NCBI RefSeq assembly: GCF_964656455.1
Contig: NC_135726.1
Coordinates: forward strand, 32,269,930-32,333,929
DNA length: 64,000 nucleotides
DNA from: Halichoerus grypus
Lineage: Eukaryota; Chordata; Mammalia; Carnivora; Phocidae
Direction of reading: 5' to 3'
Positions 11,801 through 26,800 of this stretch are shown here, one piece after another. The notes beneath the pieces were generated by a model that had not been told where the DNA came from, searched no databases, and saw nothing but the letters and a program-made list of their open reading frames with translations. Each line of letters starts with the position of its first letter. The stretch's first letter is position 1. Both the position numbers and the translations under genes were made by a program.

Positions 11801-14800
11801 TTCCAAGCTGTCCTCACTCCACAATTTACATTTAACAAGAAGGAATCTGTGTCTCTAGGGGGTCTCTTTCCATTGAACAGATGGAAACCTGCCAGCCTAC
11901 AAAAAATTCATGCCAGGTTTTCTGGGCAAAAGATACAAAACTTTCCAAAGTCAAAATTTGCTGCTCCAGAATCTGTCACAAAGCCATAAAAAACAGACAC
12001 CAATCAACTTGATGGTAACTGAGATCAAGTGCACGATGAGTACAGTTTACAGCATTTTTCTCTGGAGCTTTTAACCCAGTCATATATTCTGTATTAGATG
12101 CTTTGGACCCTTAGAAGGGAAGCTCTGTATCAGTGATACTCAAAGTGTGATTCCTGCAGCAGCAACACCCTTATGGCCTGGAAACTTGTTGGTAATACTC
12201 ATAGGCTCTACCTTAGGCATGAGATGGGTGATTCTGGAGACAGGGCCAAGATATTAATGTTTCAGCAAACTCTTCAGGTGATTCTGATGCGCACTGAAGC
12301 TTGAAAACTATAATGGGAACTCAGAATTTACACTTCTAGCAATTTCCCAGCTGATGGTGCTGGTCAAGGAGCACACTTTGAGAACCACTGACTGCTCTAG
12401 ATACTAGGATAATAAATGAGGACGTAAGCCAAGAAAATAGTTTTGGAGTTGATAAGATCCTGTTGAGAATCTTGATTCTCAAAGGCATAAAATAGACATT
12501 TTTGGACAATTTTATTAAAATTTAATTTAAAATAAAACAGTGATAAAACTGCCACCTGGATACCAACCACCCAGTTTTAGCAGATCTCAACATTGTACCT
12601 TTTGCTTGATTTTTTGGTTTGGGGTTTTTTTAATTTTTGTTGTGGTGGTTTTTGTTTAAGAAATTAGAGTATCCTGGGTGTTATACACAAACAATGTATC
12701 ATGGAACACTACATCAAAAACTAATGATGTAATGTATGGTGATTAACATAACAATAAAAAATTTAAAAAAATTAGAGTATACATCAAGATGAAGCCTTTT
12801 CTTCCAGAATCCCATTCCTCTCTCTCTTGCCCTAGAGCGAACCATTATTATGAGTTTCATGTGCATCACTTGCATACTTGTTTTTGTAATTTTACTACTT
12901 CTGCATAGATCTGTGAACAATATACACTTACACATTTGTGTGTGTATACTACATTACACAACTGATAACACTTAATCTCAACTTTTGTCTCTAGAAATTG
13001 TTTCTAAACATTATACATTTTGATACAGTGTAACTTCAGCTTATTCTACCTGCTGTGTAAATATGCATAATTTATTAATCCATTTTCTTTTTGGTAGACA
13101 TTAGATTGTTCATAATATTTTACTATTTCAGAGTGTGGCAATAAATATTCTTACACCTGTCTTTCATGTATACTGTGTGAAAGGAAGTTTCTCTAGGGTG
13201 TATGCCCAGGAGTAGAAGAGCTGAGAAGTAGGGTAAAGGCATCGTCAGCCTTACTAGATATTGTTAATTGTTCTCCTAGTGGTTATACCTATTTACTCAC
13301 CCATCCATAAGGTATGAGAGCCCAATTTCTCTACATTTTCATCAGAATTTGACATTTTCAGACATTTTAATTTTTGCCAATCAGATATGAAATGCCTTCT
13401 AGTTTTTAAATTTACAATACCCAGAGTTCTCGGGAGCTTGAGCTAATTTTCATGTTTTTTGACATTTCAGGTTTCTTCTAGGAATTACCTGTGATGTCCT
13501 TTACCCATTTTCTACCCACTTTCCTTTTTACCTGAATTTTACCTGAATAAATGCTGTTTACTTAACTTTTGGTAATACTTTATATGAGTTTTTTGTGTTT
13601 CAAGTACTTTATCTCAGTCCATAGCTAGTCTTTTGGCTTTGCTTATGGGTAAGAAGATCTCTCCCTACTCTTGGTTCATAAAGATTCTTTATATTTATCT
13701 GAAGTTTTAAAGCTTTGCTTTGTACATTTAAGTCTTTAATCTATCTGGAATTTCCTTTTGTGTATGATACGACGTAGAGATCTAATTTTATTTTCTTTTT
13801 CATGTAGATAACCAGTTATCCCAGCACTGCCCTTTTGTCATTGATTTATAATGCCACCCCTGATATAACAAGACTTTTCTATGTGCACAAGTCTGTTTCT
13901 GGACTCTGTATGTTGGTCTGTTTGTCCCTGTGTCAGATCCACATTGTCTTAATTATTATCACTTTATACAAATACTATCTGACAAGACACATCTTACTGT
14001 GATTTTTTTCAAAACTGTGGATTATTCTTCATGATTCATTCTTCGAGATAAATTATGATTGGCTTGTCAGATTTCATGAAAAATTCTGTCTTACAATTTT
14101 CACTGAAATTGCATTTTACTTATAGATTACTTGGGAGAGAATTGATTGTCTTTCAGTTCATGAACATGGTATATCTCCTTTATTCAGGTCTTCCACAATG
14201 ACCTTTCAGTAATGTTTCAAATTTTTCCCAAAGAGTATTGGGATCTTTTATTAGATTTATTCCTAGGTATGTTATCTTGCTTTTGTGAATAGTATTATTT
14301 TTCTATTTGGTTATTTTTGGGATACAGAAGCAATACTCCCTCACCCGTTTATGAACTGTTGTTCACTCCTTTTCCAGTAGATGGCAGTAAAATACATTAA
14401 GATTTCATTATGTAGAATCTTCTGAGTGATGTCTTGGTTTTTTGTTTTGGGGTTTTTTTCAGTGAAATGAGTGTTATTTGTTTTAAAGGTATTAATTCTG
14501 AAGTATTTCTAAATTATTTCCCTTTGTTCCATTTAGGAGGATAAAAAGAAGCGAGATCGGGACCGTGTGGAGAATGAGGCAGAAAAAGACCTCCAGTGCG
14601 CGACCCCTGTAAGATTAGACTTGCCTCCTGAGAAGCCTCTCACAAGCTCTTTAGCCAAACAAGAAGGTTGGAATAACTCTGAATTAACGTCCCTGAATGA
14701 GGAGGCTGAAATTACTTTAAGGATTGTAGCCAGGGAAAGTGGGTTTTTAGTTTTTAAGTTAAATTTTAAAAGCTGTTTAATTTTTTTTTTAATTTTCTTT

Positions 14801-17800
14801 TTTCTGTTACTGCATAAGAGCTTGAAAGTAGCTTCAGTTTTGAATTGATATTCTCATACTTCAGTATATTTGTAAGAGAAATGGAGTTTTTGTATGATAT
14901 TTAATGATGGGTATGAAGTAACTCATAGACAAAGAAAATAAGCTAAACAATACTCTCTAGAATCTTCCTTTTGAAAACATTTTCCCTTTCTCCTTTGCTT
15001 TAGAAGTAGAACAGACACCCCTTCAAGAAGCTTTGAATCAACTGATGAGACAATTACAGAGGTAAATGTTTTTTCCAACATTTTTATAACTTGGAAATTA
15101 AAATGGGAAATATAGGATCCAAACCACTTCTCTATTTTTGATTATTTAAAGCCACATTTTGTGGCCTAAATCCAAATGTACTTGATTTTAAAGTGATGAT
15201 AAATATTTTGCCTGGCAGTAGAAAGTACTTTAAGAAGCTGACTTTTAAATGTTCTCCTTTGGTTTGTTTTAACTGGCAACTTGAAGAGTGTTACATAATA
15301 CTCTTAATGGCAAATTTCTCTTTAAAGTAACTTCTGATGTTAAAGCTTTAAAGCAGGAATAAACAATACAGCTATTTTCACTTTGCTAATAGATGAAAAT
15401 ACCTTCTATATATTTGTTCAGTGCTTTATTGTGCTGTGAATATTCAGTAATTATTAAGTCTGGGAGAAGAGGATTTGTGACCCTCTCTTACATGCAAAAA
15501 TTTGTTCTAAAGATTACAGTATCTAGATTAAACCAGTGTTAAGTTCAGAAAGGGGAAAAGAGTAACTCCATCTTTATTAAAATACGTATTTTTGATACCT
15601 GTCTCTACTCAGAATGTGAATTTTCAGCTCAGAGACATTATTTGCAGAGGATTCATGGGTGGAGGGCTTGCATTCTTATGGTGAACTTTCTTCTCACTGT
15701 GTTGTCCTTCTGTGTCAACCCCAGAACAGATTACAAATCATTTTGTAAGTTAAAGCCTCTTGTGCTCTCTGTATTCAGCACCTGTCAGCTTTGCAGTTAA
15801 GATGAGAAGTTAGTGGCCTCCCTCCCTTTTTGGTGTTACAGGATAATTGAGAAAATTACATCTCAAGTCTTTGCCCTTGAATAAGTCATTCATTACATGT
15901 CCCCAAATATGAACAGGTAAGTGGTAGGTGTTCTGACTCTATTAGAATGTATGATTATAAAGTGTTTTGGCTGCCTTTGAAGTTTTATTTTTTGTAACTT
16001 AAGACCAGGATATAGCTTAAGGATGTCAACTTAAAAGAAATCCACTTAACAAGGTCTCTCTTAGGGGCACTTGGGTGGCTCAGTCGGTTAAGCATCTGCG
16101 TTCAGCTCAGGTCATGATCTCAGAGTCCTGGGATCGAGCCCCACATCGGTCTCTCCGCTCAGCAGGGAGTCTGCTTCTCCCTCTCCCTCTGCCTCTCCCC
16201 CTGCTTGTGCCATCTCTCTCTCTGTCTGTCTCTCTCAAATAAATAAAATCTTAAAAAAAAAAAAAGGTCCTCTTAGTTCAAGGATATTGACATTTCTCAG
16301 AACATTTTGGGAATTAGAACCCAGAGCCACATTTTTTGAATGGTCTTTAGTGATTCATCATCCTTGAGGCTCAGCCCAAATGCTGATGAACGGTATAGTT
16401 GATTAGGGTTCTGTTAAAATGACTGATTTGGGGGGGGGGGTGTTAGATAATTTGCTCTGAAGAAGTCCTCCAGAGATGATCAGTGTTGTTATTCATAGTA
16501 ACTACTATGGACACACTGGGTATTTTTGCTTATTTTTTTTTTTCTAGTCTCACCACCTAGGTATCCTGTAAGGAAGAACAGATAGCTGAGTTTAGATTCC
16601 AGCTCTTCTATCAGATTTATGACCTAGAACAAAAGATTTGACCTCTGAGCCCCAGTTCCCTCATCTCTCTAAGTGAGGCTGCCACCACCTTGATGGCTTT
16701 TGTAAGGATTAGATATAAAATACATCAGGCACCTACCATAGGGCTGCATGTGGTAAATACATTGTAAAAGTTGCTCCTACTACTACGTTTTAAATCATTT
16801 TTATTGTTAGGATAATTTGGAGTAAGAAACTTCGGTTTGCCAAATTTCCAGAGAAAAAATCAATCTAATGACCTAATCATATGCTATGTTTTTCAACCCT
16901 GTCAGTACTAGAATTACCAATGCCAAATACTGCAGTACCAGTACTCAACCCTACAAGTACCGGTGCCTGGACGAACCCTCCTTCCCAGGAGATTCTGATG
17001 TAGTGAGCCTAGGGTGAGCCTCCTCCTCCCCACCCCCCACAACTGGAATTTTTTTTAAAGCAGAATTGCACAGCCAGAATTGAGGGCCTACAATAGAAAG
17101 CACTGGTTCTTAAGTTTGGCGGTAGTATGAGGACCTTTTTAATGTCAGTTTTTGAGTACTCTCCATACACACTAAAGTCGGGTCCATCGATTAAGAAAAT
17201 CTAGATACTCACGTGAATTCTGTGTAACCTTGTTATTATGCGTCTTTAAAATCATTCCTTCAGGGGCACCTGGGTGGCTCAGTCAGTTAAGCGTCTGCCT
17301 TTGGCTCAGGTCATGATCCCAGGGTCCTGGGATCGAGCCCCACATTGGGCTCCCTGCTCAGTGGGGAGCCTGCTTCTCCCTCTCCCACTCTTCCTGCATG
17401 TGCTCACTCTCCCTCTCTCTCTCTGTCAAATAAATAAAATCTTTAAAAAAATAAAATCATTCTTTCAACTTGCAGTGAAGAGCATGTTAGTATACTACAG
17501 ATTCTTTCTACACTGAAATGTTTCCTGTGACTTCTGCTCCTAGACCAGTAGATTTGTTTGTAGTAGAAATAAAATTGCCTTTTTCATATCTTCACAGAAA
17601 AGACCCAAGTGCTTTCTTTTCATTTCCTGTGACTGATTTTATTGCTCCCGGCTACTCCATGATCATTAAGCACCCAATGGATTTTAGTACCATGAAAGAA
17701 AAGATTAAGAACAATGATTACCAGTCCATAGAAGAACTAAAGGTAACTATAGTTATTTATGTTGTGATTGGAAAATTGACCTATAATACAAAATAACATA

Positions 17801-20800
17801 ATTATTCAGTTGAGAGTTGAACTCTTGGATTCTGTATATACACAATCTTGGTAGAAATCTGCATATCTGATAATAGGAAATTTTCTCATTGACCTATTAT
17901 TTTGTAAAGAATTAAGTTTATTTTAATATCCAAAATTTTTGTATTTTTCTGTCTCAGAAAACATTTTTGAGCACCAATGTCACGTGATAGAAAACTGGAC
18001 AAACAAATCCATCTGCTGTCTTTTATTATTTGGAGGTGTTTTAGAAAAATTTGAATTTCATATGTTCTACACTCTGTCTCATTTTTCATTTCAGACCAGT
18101 ACAGATAAAATTAATACTTAAAGTTGCAACGGAGTAGTTTCCTTTTCTATTTCTAGACAGCTAAGGTGTAGCATGTCTCTCCAATAGAGGATGTCTTGTC
18201 CAGAAATAGTAGACAAAAGTTTAATTACACTTCTATTTGATGAAAGTCAGTTGCTTCCTGAACTCAATTCAGCTATATTTGTTGAGCATATTTTCTTCAA
18301 AAGAGAGGAATGAAATTAAAAACTTAAAAGTGAAGGGGCGCCTGGGTGGCTCAGTTGGTTAAGCGACTACCTTCGGCTCAGGTCATGATCCTGGAGTCCC
18401 AGGATCGAGTTCCGCATCGGGCTCCCTGCTCAGCAAGGAGTCTGCTTCTCCCTCTGACCCTCCTCCCTCTCATGCTCTCTGTCTTTCATTCTCTCTCTCT
18501 CAAATAAATAAATAAAATCTTTAAAAAAAAAAAAAAAACTTAAAAGTGAAGAACCCATAAGGCATGAGGGGGTGATGTGTGTGCCTGATGTTACAGTGGA
18601 AGTTTTTCCATCTTTAAGTAGTTGTGGTATATGTTGATTTCAGCAGTATACTTTTCATTTTGACCTTCAAAGAAAGGAACAATGTGTTTTGTTTTGTTTT
18701 GTTTTAATTTTTCTCTGTATCAAACCACCCAAACTTAACTGGTTTAGATAATACCTATTTTGCCTTTATTTTTTCTACATGAACGCTATAGTATTCACCT
18801 GACCTGTCTAAGTACTAGACCCTAATCAGTTACAGATTTTTACCTTTTTTTTTAAATCCACATATCGATCAGTTGAGATTTATGAATAAAACCAGCATTT
18901 AATTCTATCTTTACTATTCATTTGAATGCATAGGTAGCATTCTACTTACTCTGGAAACCTGAATTACATTCTCTTGTATTCAGAGAAATGGAAACTTTCC
19001 CAATTTCTCATCTGGTGAAAATTAGGCTAGAACGGTTTATTTCAGCATATTTCTGACCTTCTTATTGCTTAATGGAAAAAAATTTCACAGGGGTTTTTTT
19101 TTTTCTTTTTGTGAACAGTTTTCCTCTGATCTTTCTCTTATGATGACAGGAGAGAATAGAAATGTGCCCCCCTAAGTGTTTTTGCACAAATGATAATTAA
19201 GATTTGTTGTAATTGAAATAAACTAATACTTTCACTTTTTGGAGTTTTCTACATTACTATGTTTCCTTTGGGGAAAAATCAATAGCCTGATGTAATATTA
19301 ATTAGCTTATTCAGCTCATTAGGCTGTTGAGGTTTTTTTTTTAATTACTTGAAAAGTATACAGAAAGGTCATTTAGCTTTTTGAGTGACCAAGTGCCATT
19401 ACCCCCAAAGTCCAATAAAGCCTAGCACATGACAGTTAAGATTCATGAAATCTAAAAATTGTCTTAACAGATCAGATCAGTGGAATAATCCAGTACTCTC
19501 TTGCCAGCTAGAGACCAGTGGTCCCTCGGTATAAGTAATAGTCATCTGATGTCCTCCCTCTCTTGCCTCTATTTCCCAAAGTACATATTTAATAATTCTT
19601 AATGGAATGGAAGCTCTTCAGAAAATCTATAGCAAGGGCCCTTAACCTGGGGTCCTCTGGATGGAAGCCACAGATGAGCCTTTAAGGGGAACCTGCTAAA
19701 ATGACATTAAAAAGTTTGTGTTCAACTTGGTGTATGTATATATGCTTGAGGAGTGGATGCGTGGCTTTCATCACGTTCTGAAAGATCCCGGACCTAGCAC
19801 ATTCTTATTGATTAGAGACTTGACCAGGGATAAGGATCCACATGTACTTCATCCACTTTAAGTTTAATACCAGACTTCTTGTGACCCCTGAGTCTGTCTT
19901 CTCATATGCTTTCAGGTAATACTAAGTCTGCCTATTGTTCCATTTAAGTGTCCTAAGCTGTCATCACTTTTTATTAAATAGTGGGGTTTGAATATTTGTT
20001 TTGGATATGGAAGAGGAATTTGTTTAGGGGGAATTTTTTTTTGTTGGATTTTTACCATTTTAACTCAGGTCGTGGCATAATCACTGCCACGTTTATACAG
20101 TGTAAAAAATTACTTAACCATGAAACTATGCAGTGGAATTGAGCTCTCCAGCATACATAGGTACTTTGAAATTTAACCCAAAAGTACAGTTTTGATAATT
20201 TGGCTACTCTGGTTGCATGTTCCAACTCTTTGAGGTTGTATGGTTTATTTCACATTGGCATGATTTTGCAGCATTCTGCAAATTACGTTTAGCTTATGAT
20301 AGTATCCAAACACTTAAAATTAGTGTAAATATTTTAACATTTTTGCTTAGTTAATTTGAATTTCCTAAAAAATATTGTGATAATTTAGCCCTGTCACAGT
20401 TTTCATCAAGATTTGAAATTATTTAATTCATAAATGGAAACTTAAGATGTTTGTTTTAAAACTAGGAGTAATATTTTTTAATTACGTGAACTCAGTTAAG
20501 GTTATTCTAGGGCCGCCTGGGTGGCTCAGTCAAAGGTCCAACCCTTGATTTTGACTCAGGTCATGATCATGGGGTCATGAGATCAAGCCAGGCTCTGCGC
20601 TGGGTGAGGAGCCTGCTTCAGATTTTCTCTCCCTCTCCTCTGTCCATTCCCCTAATCTATCCCCCCACCCACTCTCGCTCGCTTTCTCTCTCTCTAAAAA
20701 AAAAAAAAAGTTTAAATATTATTCTATTAAATAGAAGTATTTTCTTCCAGTTCTTTTTGTGTACAGTAAGATTATAGTGAAGAAATCCATTTAAAAATTT

Positions 20801-23800
20801 CATCTTGGGATCTAAGGGTTTATGTTGTTCATTATAAAAAATGTAAGAATTTGGAAAGGAATGTAGTACAAAATTTAAATTAACTTAGCAGTACTGCTTT
20901 TGTTAGTGAGTCTTAAAACACACTAAATTGCTTTAATGGTGTTTAGTAAACAGTGAAATAAAAGGATAGGGTTTTTGTTTTATCTTTTTTAATTTTTCGA
21001 GGACCTGTATGATTTCATCAAACAGGGACAAGAAGGTGCTTTGTTTTGTTTTAAATGCATTTTTCTCCTTAATATTCTCTCTGCAGGATAACTTCAAACT
21101 AATGTGTACTAATGCTATGATTTACAACAAACCCGAGACCATTTATTATAAAGCTGCAAAGAAGCTATTGCACTCAGGGATGAAAATTCTTAGCCAGGTA
21201 AAGGAAATTCTTTGTCATAAATAGTAACTGTTACAAAATCTGTATACCTTTGTTTTTTGGTTAGAGTGATAGAGATCCAGTACAGTACTAGTTTTATAGG
21301 CGGATTATATTAAAGTAGGAAATATTAAATGAAAAAAGTTTTCATACAAAGAAAATTAAAACACGAAATTCTCATTTGGAATTGATACAAATAAGTATTG
21401 TCATTGGCTACTAATTATTTATTTAGAGGCTGTTGAATTGGTTAGTCACCAGATGGATTTATATTTGCTGTGAAAGAAACATCACCCTGAATTCCAGGAT
21501 AAGATTGGTGAGATGAATTATGAGGCCTGTTGGGGGGAAAGCTCTCTACTTCCCTTTGAAGGATGGACTCTGATGGTGAAGCACAGGAACTCCTTCCAGG
21601 ACAAAGAAAATGTCAGTGAGCAGTACCCTGCTCTTTGCCACCTCCCTGCAGGAGCACTCCTCCTGGAAGGGCCAGAACTGGTACCATAGTAATGTGGCTG
21701 AGGTGGGAGGGACACTTCATCATCAAGCTTCATGAGACGGCATAAACATGACAGTTTATTCAGAAGAGAGGTTAGTGGCAGAAAAGAACACGTGCTGTCT
21801 CAGAACAACCGCTGATGGGGTGGGGGGGAATTGAGGGGCTCGCTGTGCACCTGCTGGGAGAAAAGGAGAGCTCACAAGGTAAGTCGTGTCTTTTGAGGTT
21901 TTACTCATGGCTCTGAGTAGGATGGGAAATTAACGGAGGTGATCCTGGCAGGAAGTCGGAGTTCTGGTTTTAGCTCTTTGCTCCAATTTGTGGACCTCGG
22001 GCAGGACATGAGCCATGCTGGGCCTCGGTGTTCTCATGTCTGGAGAAGACATGGTTTAAAGTGGTTTAAAGAAGGTTTAAAGTGCAGTCTCCCAAGATAA
22101 TTGCCAGCGTTAGGGTGCTGACTCTCATTAAGAGCTAAGTAGGCAGGAGACTACGAGAAAGGAGAGCAAGGCAGGAGAGGGATTTTTCGAAGAAGAGACA
22201 AGTGGGGGTATAAGACAGGAAGAATGAGAAAGAAATCAGAATGAAGAGCTTGGACCCAGACTCAGAGGAGTTATAGGAGAATAAGAATGAGTCATGTGTA
22301 GATGCACATGGTTTCCCACTTGTTACAGTGACCATCGGTATCACAGTTTTAAAGAATTGTCTTGGTGTGCAGATGTCTGAGTGTGTGCTTGGCTCTAAGA
22401 GATTCTCAGATCCATTTAACTGGGCAAAGAAAAACATTTGGGTTGATGAGTATTCTTGCATTCCTAATATTCAGACAGACAGCATCAGTTCCTACCCTTT
22501 CCTATAGACATAAGAAACTATAATGTAAACCAGGTACCCATCTTTGGCAAAATCTACAAAGGAAAGGGGACTATAAAATGTTTATCCCACTCTTTGCAGG
22601 AAGACTCAGAATCCAGACCCACACCATATTCCAGGTGTAAAAATCTGCAAATGCTTGTTACTACATTTGAAATAAAAGTGCATCTCGCAAATGTAGTCTT
22701 TAGTCACTCCAAAATATGTACATTAAATTTTTGGGAGAAAGTTGAATTTGCAGTATCCCAAGTAAATTTATCAACTTTGATTTACCATTATTTTCTTTTT
22801 TTTCTTTTTTTTTTTTTTTTTAAAGATTTTATTTATTTATTTGACAGAGAGAGAGAGAGCAAGAGCAGGAACACAAGCAGGGGGAGTGGGAGAGGGAGAA
22901 GCAGGCTTCCCGCCGAGCAGGGAGCCCGATGTGGGACTCGATCCCAGGACTCTGGGATCATGACCTGAGCCGAAGGCAGACGCTTAACGACTGAGCCACC
23001 CAGGCGCCCTTCTTTTTTTTCAAATAATGTAGTTAATATAACATGCAAAAGATTCCAGTATCTCTTGAATTTTACTGGGGGTGGGATGGCTGGAAGTACA
23101 GAAAATAAACTTTCTTCTCCACTTTCCCTTTTCTCTCTCTGTTGTCTTCCTTTTTTTCAGATCTCTTCCTGTTGAGGAGCCCTACCCATCCTGTGTTATA
23201 GCTTCCTGTTGACTGTTCTCTCCACCCTAAATGGGAGGGATCCTTACAACAGTGATTTTTTAAATGTTTAAATTTAGATCTTCTTGAGTTAACTCTTCTG
23301 ATTGTGGTACTCCCAAGGGAGCCCAGCACACCCTTCCATGAATGGTGTCTTTTTAAAAGATCACTGGTTTTGATTGTTCAGTGTAAAGATTGTAGAGCAG
23401 TCATTTATCATTTTTTTCATTTACACACAAATAGTGGCTATTAGTAGACATTTTTATAAAGAATGGATATAGTCGAATAACTTTTTTGATCTCCTAGATA
23501 AATACTAGAATGCTGCATTATACTACAAACAAAATAGTACAAACTACTGTTTGTAGCATAGTGGCTTTAGAATCAAGGTTCGAGTCCTGGCTGTGCCCTC
23601 CAGACGCTGAGTGACCTTGGCAGGCTGTGCGCCCTTGCTCCGCCTCAGTAGACCTTAGCTTGTGGAGCCAGGCGGCCGTGCCTGATGCATGTGTAAGCAC
23701 CCGCGTGGTAGCTGTGGCAGAGTCCAGCCCTTTCAGCCATTTAATGTTGTAAAATTGAGGACTGATAAATAGTATGCTGATTTGGAGACATCTTAATTAT

Positions 23801-26800
23801 TTAAAAAAAAAAAGACTTTCAAAGTAAAATGAAACTCAGCTTTTTCCAATGATTTGTGTTGAAATTTAGAAGATTTCTCTAATTCTTTTAATTTTGTGTG
23901 TGTTACGTTTCTAAAAACTTCAAAATGTTTTTAATGTAGGTTCTATTTTATAAAATTCTAGAGTGGAAATAAAAAGATAACTGAGAACTTCATGATCTAA
24001 GCCCATTCATTTAACACCATTTATACTTGCAGTGTGCGAGCTTCTGATTTAGGTACTAGAGATAGAGCTGGGTAAGGAATTACCTAAGTGACGTACACAA
24101 GGGAAAACACAAATGGCCGATAAAAAGTTCCAGAGATAATCATACTCACTAATATTTTTTAAGTATGTATTAAAATAAGACATTTTTTTAAAATCGGCAA
24201 ATTTTTTTATTTTTATTTTTTATTTTTTTTTAAAGATTTTATTTATTTATTTGAGAATGAGAGAGAGTGAGTACATGAGAAGGGGGAGGGTCAGAGGGAG
24301 AAGCAGACTCCCCGCCGAGCAGGGAGCCCGATGCGGGACTCGATCCAGGGACTCCAGGATCATGACCTGAGCCGAAGGCAGTCGCTTAACCAACTGAGCC
24401 ACCCAGGCGCCCTCGGCAAATTTTTTTAAATACTACTCAGTTTGATAAGGATTCAGAGAAACTTTCGAACACTGATATATACATTGATAAAACTTCTCTG
24501 GAGAGCAGTTTGGCAGTAAATATCAAAAGCCTGATGACCTAGTGTTTCCACTTCTAGGAATTTTTTTTTTTTTTTCAGTATAGATAACATACAGTATCAC
24601 TTTTGGGAATTTATCCTAAAGAGAGATTCTTGAAGAGATTTAGTTATAGTGACGTTCATGAGACTTTCATTTGTAATAGTGGAAACTTGAAATAATCTAA
24701 ATGTCTAATAGGGGAATATTAATTAGACCATGGTACACAGGATAAAATACTACACACTTACTAAAAACATTTTAAAGAGTATTTAATGATATGGAGGGAA
24801 AATGATTGTAATTTATTAATGAAAAAAATTCATGTTACCAAATAATTCAGTATAATTCTAATTAGCTAATATGTGTAATGCTTAGAGAAATACTGGCATA
24901 ATGATAAACAAGGTTTGTATTTTCTCCTCTACCCAAATCTTTGTCTACAATGAAATATATTACTTGGATAGTTTTAATAAGACTACCTTAAAATAAAAGT
25001 TCAGTAAAAATAGCAGGTCCGCGTTCTGGAGGCTCTCACGGTCTGCATTGCTAATTCAGCAGTGTGATGAGACAGGGCCCCTCATGGGACCCCAGAGCCC
25101 TGGCCTTCATCACTGGTTCTATGACCTTAGGTGAGGCATTTAGCATTTCTGGGCTATGTTGTTCTTATTTGAATGACCTCTGGTCCTTTCCAGTTCTCAG
25201 TTTCTATTATTCTGCAAAAGTCTTCCCTGGTGTTGCCATGCAGCCCTAAGGAGACTGCACTCCATATTTTATCCAGTGACAGTGCTCAGAGTTAAAAAGC
25301 AGAAGTCACTAGAAACAAATGTGCCTTCAGAAACCTCAAGCCCTTCACCACAAAGAAAATTTCACAGCATATCAATGCAGTGGAAAATTAAGTACGTGTT
25401 TCACAAAATAGAAACAAGACTTTTTTGGTAAGAACATTATGCTTTCTGGGAAAGAAACTGTGCTAGCAACCTTTTATTCTCCTGGAAGCATGTTGTTTTC
25501 ACACAGAGAAAAATGCCAGCGTCCTCAGTGGTTATCCTAGGATACCAGAGTATAAGGGTACTTCACATGTTCACATCCTCTAGCTTTTGAAATACCTGAT
25601 AATTCTTAAATTTCAAAAGATAAGCCATTCTGTTAAATACAAAATTTAAACATGCTATTAAACTAAATTCTCCTTTTTAAAGTTAGTATTGCAAAGAATA
25701 CTTAGTATTTATTCATGCTTTCTCCTCTATGAACGTTTTGATGATGTAGTCAAGTTAAAAAGCATTCTCTTATGTTGGAAATTATCTGAATTGAAGGAAT
25801 AGACTGTATTGCCCTGGTTCCCAAATATACTCTCTTGGTATAATTACATTTAATTGCTTTTCTTCCCTAGTTAATGACAGAGTAAGTGCAAACTCATATT
25901 GTGAGAAAGAAATGCATCACTTTAAAAATTAATGACAAATATGCAATGAGACTATTCTTGAATATTTTTAGGAGAGAATTCAGAGCCTGAAGCAGAGCAT
26001 AGAATTCATGGCAGACTTGCAAAAAAGTCGAAAGCAGAAAGATAGAACAGACACCTCGCAGAGTGGGGAGGACAGCGGCTGCTGGCCAAGAGAAAGGGAA
26101 GACTCTGGAGATACTGAAGCGCAAGCCTTCAAGAGTCCCAATAAAGAAAACAAAAAGTAAAAAATCTTTGGAATATTTAAGTTAAACTATCTTTTTCAGA
26201 CCAGTAAGGGGGAAAAATCCTGGTTCAGTGCCTGCCTTGAGAAGAGGTCTACCCGTGGTTGGTTGGTTTTTGGCATGAAAGTCCATTTCGGTGATAATGA
26301 TCCCCATCTTCTCCTACAAAGCATTATATGGAATTGTTTAAACATAGTTCAGAAAACGGTTCTGAATGTGTATTCTTATGAAAGTAGTTAACCAATAAAT
26401 TATCTTTAGGGACTTACTATTAGTGAAATTTATTGAAATAGAACTCTGTTTAAGAAAAAATCTGTATTTCTTACCTCATTCCATAAAGGGGTTGAAACCG
26501 TAAATTCACAGGTGAAGCTACTTCCTAAACAGATGGGCTATTGCTGAGGTGTGTGCGTGTTTTCCACCAGACATCACCTGGTAGGAGCGATAACTCAGTA
26601 CTGGTCCCCCCCCCCCCGGCAGCCCCAGGCATGGCCGGACGCAGCTGTGGCCACCCGCTCACACCACTGACTCACTAGCAGCCCTGAGGCCCCGCATCTC
26701 ACTGTCAACTCTGGAAGAGGGTTCTAGTGAGTAGGCTGGATTTCTGCTGGTGTAAGGCAAAGAGAGTAAACTTGTGACATATATTTATTGTATTTCTAAG

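Larger units (their letters stand above)
3534..14536 (+). other. BRD7: BRD7 intron 2 (11 kb), mostly repeat relics
   Basis: The longest BRD7 intron. 3534-7730 is AT-rich unique sequence with probable old LINE relics (for example 4450-4620 and 5190-5990, low confidence) and no convincing exon. The remainder holds the MIR, L1, L2, SINE and MER5 copies listed separately. Frames of up to 181 codons (5376-5921) lack any recognisable protein. Confidence 0.7.
17743..21086 (+). other. BRD7: BRD7 intron 5
   Basis: A 3.3-kb AT-rich intron. Apart from the two SINEC copies listed and a (TTTTG)n run near 18686-18705, no repeat or exon is evident. Confidence 0.75.
21198..25971 (+). other. BRD7: BRD7 intron 6
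   Basis: A 4.8-kb intron. Besides the two SINEC copies, the MIR and the L1 fragment listed, 21480-22480 is moderately GC-rich unassigned sequence; nothing else is recognised. Confidence 0.75.
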
